Shown one piece after another: positions 56,105 to 64,000 of a stretch of 64,000 nucleotides of DNA. The translations under genes and the position numbers were made by a program. Source of the stretch: Cephalotus follicularis (Eukaryota > Streptophyta > Magnoliopsida > Oxalidales > Cephalotaceae); the NCBI GenBank assembly GCA_001972305.1, contig BDDD01001641.1:62001-126000 (forward strand). Reading direction: 5' to 3'. Under the pieces are notes generated by a model. That model was not told the origin of the DNA. It did no database searches and was given only the letters and a program-made list of their open reading frames with translations. Each line of letters begins with the position of its first letter. The first letter of the stretch is position 1.

Positions 56105-57600
56105 TTATCTCCGCAAAGTGCAGAATCTTTCATTGTCCAGCGGCTTCATGAATATATCTGCAACTTGGTTCAAAGTGTCAATATATTCAAGGAAAATATC
56201 ACCCTTTTCAACATGATCTCTAAGAAAATGATGTCTAATTTCAATATCCTTAGACTTAGAGTGTTGAACGGGATTTCTACTCAAGTTGATAGCACTAGTA
56301 TTATCACATTTTATACATACATTGCTAATGCTAATTCCGAAGTCACAAAGTTGTTGCTTAAGCCACAAGACTTGTGCACAACAACTTCTGGCCGCTACAT
56401 ATTCGGCTTCGGTGGTTGATAGAGCAACACTCTTTTGTTTCTTGGAGAACCAAGACACTAAAGAATTGCCAAGGAATTGGCAAGTGCCACTAGTGCTCTT
56501 TCTATCTAGATTGCAACCACCATAATCAGCATCGGAATAAGCATGCAAATTAAACAATGAATCATGCGAATAAAACAATCCTAATAATGGTGTGTATGCA
56601 AGATATCTAAAGATTCGCTTAACCGCGGTTAAGTGAGATTCTTTAGGTGATGATTGATACCTAGCACAAAGACATACACTAAACATTATGTCCGGTCTAC
56701 TAGCGGTAAGGTAAAGTAGAGATCCTATCATGCTTCTATAGAGTTTTTGATCTACCTCTTTACCATTCTCATCGTTGTCAAGTTTGGTAGTAATGCTCAT
56801 TGGTGTCTTGCAAGGCTTTGAGTGTTCCATTCCAAATCTTTTGAGTAGATCATTGGTGTATTTGGATTGGTTGATGAAAGTCCCTTCATTTCCTTGTTGG
56901 ATTTGAAATCCAAGGAAATACTTGAGTTCTCCCATCATACTCATCTCGAATTCACCTTGCATAGTGTTAGCAAACTCAACACAAAGAGAATCGTTAGTAG
57001 NATGTAATTTAAAACCTTTAAAACAAGCAAAGGCCATTAACAATCTAATAGCTTCTAGTCTAGCTACCGGAGCAAAGGTTTCATCATAGTCAATGCCTTC
57101 CTCTTGACTATAACCTTGTGCAACTAATCTAGCTTTATTTCGAATAACTAACCCATTTTCATTCATTTTGTTTCTAAAAATCCATTTGGTTCCAATGATG
57201 GATTGATTTTTTGGCCTAGGAACTAATGACCAAACATTGCTTTTGTCAAATTGGTTTAGTTCCTCTTGCATAGCTACAATCCAACAATCATCATTTAAAG
57301 CATCTAAAACATTTTTGGGTTCGATATTTGAAATAAAAGCTACATTATCGCAATACTCCCTAAGATCGGAACGAGTTCTTACCCCCTCAGTAGGATTACC
57401 GATTACCTCGTTGTCCTTTACGTACTCTCTTTCTCTTCTAGCAATTGGCTCCTTGGTGACTTGATTTTGTTGAATTTCTTCTTCATGTCCTCCTCTTTCT
57501 TCAACTTTGTCAACTTCACCATCTTCTTTGTTGATGTCCAAGCTTTCCATTTGCTCCAATATTCCTACATCATCAACAACATCTCCCTCTCGGAGCACTA
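56105..57600 (-). pseudogene. A reverse transcriptase (gapped) and RNase H
   Basis: Reads EPKNVLDALNDDCWIVAMQEELNQF, SIIGTKWIFRNKMNENGLVIRNKARLVAQGYSQEEGIDYDETFAPVARLEAIR, then a single unknown base at 57001. It resumes at TNDSLCVEFANTMQGEFEMSMMGELKYFLGFQI, so about 100 residues including the YVDD box are absent. RNase H is intact in outline: YSDADYGG, STTEAEYVAARSC, KCDNTSAINLSRNP and KPLDNERFCTLRR, then a stop a few codons before the usual end. It joins integrase through one frameshift near 57590. Confidence 0.8.
57001..57001. other. Single ambiguous base replacing the RT core
   Basis: The only N noticed in the window. Sequence on either side belongs to RT segments that are normally about 300 bases apart, and the frame is preserved across it. 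Confidence 0.9.
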
Positions 57601-58410
57601 TTAGACTCTTCAAATAAAACATGAATAGACTCTTCAATAATCAAAGTCCTTTTATTAAACACTCTATATGCCTTAGAATTTAAAGAGTAACCTAGAAAGA
57701 TTCCTTCATCACTCTTGGCATCAAATTTTTCAAGATTATCTTTCCCATTGTTTAGAATGAAAACTTTGCATCCAAAAGGTCTCAAGTGACTAACACTTGG
57801 TTTTCTTTCATTGAAAAGCTCATATGGGGTTTTCTTTAAAATTGATCTAATCATGACTCTATTTATTATATAGCATGCGGTGTTCACGGCTTCCGCCCAA
57901 AGATATTTTGGCAAATTATTTTCACATAATATGGTTCTCCCCATTTCTTCTAGGGTTCTATTCCTCCTCTCAACAACACCATTTTGTTGAGGAGTTCTAG
58001 GAGCCGAGAAGTTATGGTAAATACCTAGTTCATCACAAAAATTTTCAAAACCAAGGTTTTCAAATTCTTTGCCGTGATCACTACGTATGCTAACAATATA
58101 TAGACTCTTTTCATTTTGAATACGTCTACCAAATTTAACAAAGGAATCTAAGGCATCACTCTTTAAAGCCAAGAAAATAACCCATGTAAATCTAGAATAA
58201 TCATCAACAATTACTAAGCCATATTGTTTACCACCAAGACTTAAAGTTCTAGTTGGTCCAAACAAATCAATGTGTAATAATTGTAAAATACGAGTAGTAG
58301 AAACAACATTTTTAGCCTTGAAAGATGTTCTTGTTTGTTTGCCTTGTGCACAAGCATCGCACAATTTATCATTTTCAAATTTCATTTTTGGCAAACCAAT
58401 AACTAACTCC
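57573..58410 (-). pseudogene. A integrase, catalytic core and C-terminus
   Basis: The frame enters at ELVIGLPKMKF and keeps the CDAC of the zinc finger (the His pair is deleted). It has all three catalytic acids: Asp in LLHIDLFG (residue 43 from 58394), Asp in SIRSDHGKEF (106) and Glu in NGVVERRNRTL (142). It goes on with IMIRSILKKTPYELF-like sequence and GCKVFILNNGKDNLEKFD...GIFLGYS. Integrase would join cDNA to target DNA. The frame shifts before RT. Confidence 0.8.
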
Positions 58411-58778
58411 CCTTGAGTATTTCACTAGGTATGCCCCAATCCGGGCTTGAAACTCCAACCGAGCTTCAACAACCTTCGCTCCAACCAAGCGAATTACAAA
58501 TATGCTCCAACCGAGCAATACAAGAGACAACCTCTCTTGTATGTGTGAAAGTAATAGTTTAAAGGTTACAAATTCGTAGGAATTTGTTTTACAATATGGC
58601 TCACTTTGAACAAAGCTTCAAGTGTATAAGAAATGTAAAAATAAAGCTTTGTAATGTATAGGATTGCTTTGGATTGATCTCTTTTGATGTTTGAGAGCTT
58701 TGGGATTGTACTTGAGATAGCTTGAAAGAATATGCAAATTGAATGCTTGATCACTTGTGCAAGAGTTCCAATTTTCTT

Positions 58779-58786
58779 CTTATAGG
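58779..58786 (-). promoter_or_regulatory. TATA box of LTR A
   Basis: Minus-strand ACCTATAAGAAG, 43 bp downstream of the last palindrome unit; also present in the 3' LTR. Confidence 0.55.
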
Positions 58787-58828
58787 TGTGCCTCCAACGG
58801 ATCTATTTTTAAAGGTCTGTTACAAATC

Positions 58829-59336
58829 CAGTCGGCTGGATTTATACGGCAGTCGGCTGGATTGATGGCGTGTATATTTGAATATAGCCGTTGGTGGTGG
58901 ACAGTCGGCTGTCTCCTCTGGGCAGTCGACTGGTGGAGCTGGCAGTCGACTGGTTGCTCTGTTCCAGTCAGCTGTTGAGCTGAAATTGGAATTACATATG
59001 CTACTGCCTGATTTTGCACTATTGAAAACAGTCGGCTGGATTCACTGGCAGTCGACTGGACCCCCTGGCAGTCGACTGGTGCCATGCTTCAGTCGGCTAG
59101 ATTGGCTGTTAAAAAGATACAGAAGCTACTGCCTAAATGTGCACCCATGGCAGTCGACTGGTGTCCTGTGGCAGTCGGCTGTCTTGGCCTGGCAGTCGAC
59201 TGGACCCCTGTGGCAGTCGACTGGATCTGTGTTCCTGCAATTTCTGTGTTTTGTTGAAGAACCAGTCGGCTACACAACCTCTGGCAGTCGACTACACAAC
59301 CTTGGGCAGTCGACTGGATTGCTTGCCAGTCGGCTG
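58829..59336 (-). repeat. CAGTCGACTG array in U3 of A
   Basis: Eighteen units in 508 bp, about half perfect CAGTCGACTG and most others CAGTCGGCTG. Spacing runs from 9 to about 45 bp without a fixed period. Reading through the units gives the long repetitive open frames on both strands, which are not genes. Confidence 0.9.
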
Positions 59337-59503
59337 GATTGGCCTGTATCTGCAGAAATGTTCTTGGCACAACTTTGGACATAAAATCAAGTGAGTATAT
59401 GAAGTTATAACTCAAGGAATTATGCATACAAGTAATCTATGTTTGTTAATCATCAAAATCACATGTGGTGATGCAATAAATCGGGGTGGCAAAGGCCAAC
59501 AAG

Positions 59504-60355
59504 CTTCTTGATAGCTTTCTTGAGGGGTTTCTTCTATAGTAGATTCCTCCTTTTTGGTTTCATCTAAGTTTAGCTTGTTAACTCCGTTTTCAATAAAATT
59601 TACACAATCACCATCAATAACTTCTTTTGGAAGTTTAGGATTAGTTTCATCAAATATAACATGCGTTGATTCTTCAACTAGTAAAGTTCTTTTATTGAAG
59701 CATCTATAGACCCTACTACTAGAAGAATAACTAAGAAAAATACCTTCGTCGACTTTGGAGTCGAATTTCCCAAGATGATCTTTTCCATTATTGTGGATGA
59801 AGCACTTGCGTCCGAAGGTGTGAAAGTAACTAATGTTCGGCTTTCTCCCCCTCCATAATTCATATGGAGTCTTTTTGAGAATTGGCCTTATTAATATGCG
59901 ATTTAAGATATAGCACGAAATATTTATTGCTTCCGCCCAAAAATATTTTGGTAAATTATTTTCGTTTAAAAGTGTTCTACACATTTCTTGTAACGTTCTA
60001 TTTTTCCTTTCAACGACCCCATTTTGTTGAGGTGTTCTAGGAGTGGAGAACTCATATATAAAACCATTTCATTACAAAAATTTTCAAACAAATGATTTTC
60101 AAATTCCTTTCCATGATCACTTCTAATTTTAGAAATAGAAGTGTCCTTTTCATTTTGAACGGTTTTACAAAAGTTTAAAAATTCTTTAAAAGATTCATTT
60201 TTATGAGCTAGGAAAATAGTCCATGTAAATCTTGAATAATCGTCTACTATGACCATGGCATATGATTTTCCACCTAGGCTTCTAATATCTATTGGACCAA
60301 ATAAGTCTATATGCAAAAGTTGCAATGGCCTAACTCGAAGCATATGATTTCTTCT
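59504..60355 (-). pseudogene. B integrase, partial
   Basis: Enters at LRVRPLQLLHIDLFGPIDIRSLGGKSYAMVIVDDYSRFTW (first Asp), has SKIRSDHGKEFENHLFENFC (second Asp), a frame change near 60060, then QNGVV-like sequence and the ISCYILNRILIRPILKKTPYELWRGRKPNISYFHTFG block. It ends at ETPQESYQEA, where A begins. The zinc finger is deleted at the gag joint. Confidence 0.75.
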
Positions 60356-61215
60356 AGCTTGCTTGACTCTCCTTTTTGGTGGATTTTCGTGTTTGGCTTT
60401 CCACCAAACTTCTTCTTCCTAGCAAGGAATTTCTTGAACTTACGTGTGATAAGGGCTAGCTCTTCATCATCATCATCGTCCTCGCAATCTTCGATTAGGG
60501 ACGATTTTAAAGCAACTATCTTCTTCTTCTTCTTCTTCTCTTTTTCTTCATCATCATCCTTCTTTTGCATTGAGAGTTCATGAGTCATTAATGACCCAAG
60601 AAGATCTTCTAGTGGAAGGACATTGAAATTCTTGGCTTCTTCAATTGCGGTGACCTTCGGCATCCAAGACCTTGGTAAGCACCTAAGAATTTTTCTCACC
60701 ATTTCACTGTTAGAATATGTTTTATATAAAGCTTGTAATGCAATAATGATATTTGTAAATCTAGAGAACATGGATTTAATGTCTTCGTTCTCATTCATGG
60801 TGAACATTTCATAATCATGGACTAGCATGCTAATCTTAGCTTCCTTAACTTGATTTGTCCCTTCACAGGTGACCTCAAGTCTATCCCACATTTCCTTGGC
60901 GGAAATGCAAGACGAAATTCTATTGAAGTCATTAGAGTTTATAGCACAAATAATAATGTGTTTAGCCTTAGCATTTATTTGAACCCTTTTTCTATCATTA
61001 TCATCATAAAGTTTTCTAGGCTTAGGAACTACATCCCCATTTTCAAGTGTGACGGTGAGGAGATTTGGACCATCAACTATAAGGCCCCATAAGTTATAGT
61101 CAAGGGATTGAATGAAAATGGTCATCTTAGCCTTCCAATGGCCATAGTTGTTGCCATCGAAGAAAGGGGGTTTTGAGATATTTTGGCTCTCTCCTACGTT
61201 TGAGTTCATTGTCAT
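60346..61215 (-). pseudogene. B gag, N-terminal part
   Basis: ATG at 61215, only 43 bases from the PBS. The frame is intact for about 290 codons: KPPFFDGNNYGHWKAKMTIFIQSLDYNLWG, SSCISAKEMWDRLEVTCEGTNQVKEAKISMLVHDYEMF, a lysine/glutamate-rich stretch and ARKKKFGGKPN. This is a UBN2-type copia gag. It stops at KGESSKLEEI, before any zinc knuckle, and runs directly into integrase. Confidence 0.8.
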
Positions 61216-61257
61216 CCTAGATCGTTAAAGGCTCTAGGACTTAAGAATTATAAGCTT

Positions 61258-61272
61258 ACCTCTCTGATACCA
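61258..61272 (-). other. Primer-binding site of B
   Basis: Minus-strand TGGTATCAGAGAGGT, initiator-tRNA-Met type, two bases past the LTR end TTTATTCA; the same 15 bases as in gypsy element C. Confidence 0.85.
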
Positions 61273-61838
61273 ATTGAATAAACTACAAGGGGGGGTGAAT
61301 TGTAGTTTCTAAAAATAATTAACCTTTTTGCAATTTTAATTTAACAAACCAATGAACAAATATGTATGCAAACAATAGAAATTAAATAAACAATTCAAAG
61401 AGAGAGAGTTAGAGAGTTTGCAAACACGATTTTTAGAGTGGTTCGGCGTAACTGTTGCCTACGTCCACTTTTCCCAAGGATCTCCTTGAGTTTTCACTAT
61501 TCTTCGAATAAGATTCCGGGTGCTATTCGGTACACCTTTGTGATTGACCTCAATCACTTACAACCCTCTTTGGGTTCACTCTCCAATTTCATTTAGGGAT
61601 CACTCCCCTATTACAATCAAAATAGATAAAATAGTGTTTCATTCTAAACCTCTCAAAAGGTTGGATTTTACAAGATGAAATCGCTCAATTTAAGTGGGAA
61701 CAAATATAGGCTAAGATATAAGACAAATGCTTTTGAGATGAACTTTGATTTTGAATGCTTGTGGTATGTTTTCTTGAATGATCTTTGTATTTGATGTTAC
61801 TTGTGTTCCTCTTCTTCTTCTCTCTTCAAAAACCTTTG

Positions 61839-61849
61839 TATATATATCT
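61839..61849 (-). promoter_or_regulatory. TATA box of LTR B
   Basis: Minus-strand GATATATATACAAAGG, 92 bp downstream of the array. Confidence 0.55.
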
Positions 61850-61941
61850 TTCTTGCCTCAGAGATCCGTTGGGTATGTCTTGAAACTTGTTGCATAAAAA
61901 ACGGCGCATTAAAACTCTGTCAGAATTCTTTTCAGCCGTGG

Positions 61942-62292
61942 AAAGCATCGAGTGTCTCCCTCAAAGCGTCGCCTCTTATATGACCGTTAGGTATTTTAAT
62001 TTGAATTTGTCGAGTCAAAGCGCAGGCGTTCTGGATGTAGGAGTCTACTGTTGCCTCAAAGCGCTGACGCTTAGTGTCAAATTGATTGGATCAAGAAGTC
62101 TCTGTTTATAAGCGTTGACTTGAGGTCTCAAAGCGCTGACGCTCTGAGTTAAAGCGCAGACGCTTATAATTAGGCGTCGACGGTTTGAACATTTGTTCCT
62201 CTCCTCAAAACACTTCAACGATAGACGCTTTGTTCATTGTCTCGACTGTTGCACAAAGCGCTGACGCTTTATTTCTGAGCGTCGACGCTTTA
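61942..62292 (-). repeat. AAGCGTCGACGCTT array in U3 of B 5' LTR
   Basis: About eleven units with conserved arms AAGCG and CGCTT around TCGA, CTGA or CAGA centres, ending GAGCGTCGACGCTTTAT. Confidence 0.85.
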
Positions 62293-62792
62293 TCCTGTTT
62301 CTGCAGTTTTTCGTGTTGTTTTGCGCATTCCATGTTTTTCTTGCACATAAAGAAACTTGGTTAAACACAAATATGTTATCATCAAAACTAGGATTGAGAC
62401 ATAAATGTCAACAGTTTTGAAAGGGCAGATCCCAATATATTTATGATTCATGCTTGTTGATATGGTTGAGGCAGAGCCCAACCCATGCATGTTTATTAGT
62501 TTAAACTGTTGATTTCTCCTTCGGGAGTGTGGTTTGTTGAGGGCTGAGCCCGTTTATAAAATATGTTTTTCTTTACAGGGGGCATAGTCCGATAAACGGA
62601 TACTACATGCCCGATTTTCGTAAAATTTTAAGAGTTGGAAAAATTTTCAGCTTTTTGGAAAAAGTTCAAGTTATGATTATTTTTATGGTTTTAAGAAGTT
62701 TTCAAACAGGTTTTAAGATATCACTTGGATGTTTCCGAAAGGAGGCTTGTCATGTGATTGTCACATCTGTCTCGGTTGGGACGGGTGTGACA

Positions 62793-62987
62793 ACGGTTAT
62801 TTCATGTGTCATAAGAGATTCGAGTAATTCCTCCAACGACAGTTCATTGAGATTTTTAGCTTCTCAATAGCAGTGACTTCAGGCATCCAACTTTTGAGTA
62901 AACACCTAAGAATTGTTTTCTTATTAGGAGCTTGCAAAGAATTAATAATATTGGTGAAACGAATATACATGCGTGAAATAGTTTATT
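62793..62987 (-). pseudogene. L gag, N-terminal-side fragment
   Basis: Reads MYIRFTNIINSLQAPNKKTILRCLLKSWMPEVTAIEK, then after a frame change AKNLNELSLEELLESLMTHEI, a UBN2-type copia gag closely similar to B gag. It joins the fragment at 46049 across M; F3 cuts it on the other side. Confidence 0.75.
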
Positions 62988-64000
62988 TGTAATAACCGCA
63001 ATTTGTAATTCATGTATATTGTACCCTTGATGAATAAAATATGCACTTACATTGAATTTCAATGTCCAATTGTTATATGAATTGTGGTTGTGGATTTTAA
63101 AAGAGGGAATAAGTAACAAACCAAAACCAGCCTCAAACAGCCGACTGTCAAAGGGTAACAACCGACTGTTGTGGTTCATGGAGTGACAGGCGACTGTCAC
63201 AGGGCAACAGTCGACTGGTCTGGCTCAGACAGGTGTCTGTGCATGGCGTGAAACAGGGCATGGCAGATGATGACAGGTGTTCTAACCGTATCATGCATGA
63301 GAGATGCGTGTCACTAGCTACCTTAACATGCAAGGGTGGTGCCTTGTATGTGCTCTATCTCACCTGCAGGCCTGCAACCTGCAAGATAGAAATTGAAAGA
63401 AGAAAGTGAGGAACATGCATGTAAGAGAGAGAGGAAGCAAATGCTGGGTTTTTAGTTATGGAATCTGCCGAATCCTTAAGCTTTAGACCTTCTATATATC
63501 AGCTGTGAAGAGCTTGATTTGAGTGTTAGGAAACACTGAGGAGAGAAAATAGAATGAGAGAATTGTTGGAGCTTTCATGTTGATAGTTGGAGTTGCAAAG
63601 GGAGAGTGAAGCTTTAAATCTTACTGGTAAGTCACCATCTCGAATTAGTACTGATATAAAGGTTGTTAGTGAATCAAACACTGATGATTAGCTATATGTA
63701 TCCACTGTTAAACATAACCTTGGAACTATAGTCCTGGAATTAGAATGGGAATGAAGGTTGGTTAAATGTGGAGCTAGAGTAAAGATATTTCACTAAGCTA
63801 CTGGTTGGATTATAGTTGTTATCATGATTAGATAAACAAAACAACTTACTGGTTTTAATGTGTATGCATGCAAACATGCAATTGTATAGATTAACCTACT
63901 GAAATCGGAAAGTTTGTGTGGAGTTGGGACTTGGAACTCAAAGAGAGGAATCAACTCAATTTGATTCCGGGATAGCATTTGAGGTAGGGGTATTGACATG
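62988..64000 (+). mobile_element. F3: LTR of the F family, cut by the window edge
   Basis: Starts TGTAATAACCGCAATTTG and follows F1 and F2 to the window end; about 1 kb is visible. A TATA-like CTATATATC lies near 63492. Whether it is a solo LTR or the 5' LTR of a full element cannot be told. Confidence 0.8.
63138..63217 (+). repeat. CAGTCGACTG cluster 1 of F3
   Basis: Four units in 80 bp: CAGCCGACTG, CAACCGACTG, CAGGCGACTG and CAGTCGACTG, 150 bp from the LTR start as in F1 and F2. Confidence 0.8.

Larger units (their letters stand above)
53054..59501 (-). mobile_element. A: SIRE-like Ty1/copia element with ORF3
   Basis: Minus-strand element: 5' LTR 58411-59501, integrase, RT/RNase H, ORF3, PPT, 3' LTR 53057-53793. 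The 5' LTR joins directly into integrase at about 58410, so PBS, gag, protease and the integrase finger are deleted. The 3' LTR is truncated at its U5 end, and host B sequence of about 130 codons is missing at the same joint, so no target duplication remains. By eye the shared LTR parts (about 737 bp) differ at roughly two dozen positions, about 3%, making A one of the youngest insertions. Confidence 0.85.
58411..59501 (-). repeat. 5' LTR of A
   Basis: About 1.09 kb. The R/U5 half (58411-58765) has no partner in the 3' LTR because that copy is truncated. It ends abruptly against integrase at 'actccccttgagtatttc', so its last bases and the PBS are missing. Confidence 0.8.
48721..62413 (-). mobile_element. 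B: SIRE-like Ty1/copia element with ORF3, holding A
   Basis: Minus-strand element: 5' LTR 61275-62413, PBS, gag, part of integrase, (A), RT, RNase H, ORF3, PPT, truncated 3' LTR 48721-49553. Missing: protease and the flanking parts of gag and integrase (joint near 60350), about 130 codons of host sequence at the A insertion, and about 325 bp at the end of the 3' LTR. No target duplication can be found because that end is lost. Confidence 0.85.
61275..62413 (-). repeat. 5' LTR of B
   Basis: 1,139 bp, TGTTGACATTTATG to GTAGTTTATTCA, complete. U5 holds the 'cctacgtccactt' zone shared with L. Confidence 0.85.
46050..62792 (+). mobile_element. M: solo LTR in L gag, holding B (and A)
   Basis: Perfect duplication ACGGT at 46045-46049 and 62793-62797. 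LTR pieces are 46050-48720 and 62414-62792, about 3.05 kb in total. It starts TGTGACACCCCGTGTCA and ends TTGGGACGGGTGTGACA. Its 47760-48100 zone is homologous to a central part of LTR H on the opposite strand. A GA-rich leader (46210-46320) makes an arginine-rich open frame that is not a gene. The L gag frame joins across it. Confidence 0.8.
38290..62987 (-). mobile_element. L: SIRE-like Ty1/copia element, holding F2 and M
   Basis: Minus-strand copia element with the 3' LTR at 38290-39592, PPT, RNase H, RT, integrase and gag pieces. The gag frame continues at 62793-62987 after M, where F3 interrupts it. Its 5' LTR would lie beyond the window. The lower boundary is uncertain by about 15 bases; the proposed LTR end (minus CTTGTATATTCTGTCA) sits where D RT homology stops. 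Unlike A and B, it has no ORF between RNase H and the PPT. Confidence 0.75.

Noticed and set aside
58829..59336. CRISPR-like look of regularly repeated units with unique spacers
   Set aside because: Units are only 10 bp, spacing is irregular, the context is a plant LTR and there are no cas genes.
58878..59384. Long open frames on both strands across the A LTR (also 53071-53719 and 58780-59427)
   Set aside because: They exist because palindrome units and spacers lack stops; the peptides are repeats of the units (SRL, DCQ, QSTA) with no domain, and they lie in LTRs.

Overview
The window comes from a flowering-plant nuclear genome, probably a large repeat-rich one. It is AT-rich, I see no ordinary host gene, and essentially all of it is plant retrotransposons inserted into one another. 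Evidence: Ty1/copia integrase, RT and RNase H; Ty3/gypsy gag, protease, RT and integrase with a chromodomain-like tail; primer-binding sites of the plant initiator-tRNA-Met type (TGGTATCAGA); polypurine tracts; LTR ends TG...CA; and 5-bp target duplications at many joints. I name the elements A to N. All boundaries were placed by eye from duplicated ends.

Layout. The base layer is a decayed LINE (minus strand: zinc-finger/RNase H end of its reverse transcriptase) at 1-38, 6345-6454 and 22623-23199. It was split by K (long solo LTR, 39-6344, itself holding solo LTR J), by H (gypsy Tekay/Del-like, minus, 6455-22622, holding solo LTR G and the odd element I), and by copia element D (plus, from 23200). 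D holds E (gypsy gag-only derivative, with solo LTR F1), C (short gypsy derivative with two 2.2-kb LTRs, its 3' LTR holding solo LTR N), and L (SIRE-like copia, minus, from about 38290). L holds solo LTR F2, solo LTR M and F3, which runs off the window. M holds B (SIRE-like copia, minus, 48721-62413), and B holds A (SIRE-like copia, minus, about 53054-59501). A base near 56000 is therefore five insertions deep: LINE > D > L > M > B > A.

The most interesting signal is not in the genes. Many of these unrelated LTRs carry clusters of a short palindrome centred on TCGA, in three 'flavours': CAGTCGACTG (A, F1, F2, F3, K), AAGCGTCGACGCTT (B, G, C, J, weakly L) and AAAGACGTCGATGTCTTT (I, N). The flavour does not follow LTR family: related LTRs (F/G/N; K/C; A/B) carry different flavours, and unrelated ones share a flavour. 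In A, B and L the array lies just upstream of the LTR TATA box. In A and B, the two copia elements that keep an extra ORF after pol, a second small array of the same flavour lies just in front of that ORF. I propose a family-specific cis-array/trans-factor pair, by analogy with the VANC proteins and their repeats in VANDAL transposons. This is inference.

No element in the window looks autonomous. A and B have lost gag-C/protease/N-terminal integrase, H has stops and a frameshift, D and L are heavily broken, and the rest are solo LTRs or gag-only remnants. One ambiguous base (57001) sits exactly where about 100 residues of the A reverse transcriptase are missing, which suggests an unresolved assembly gap.
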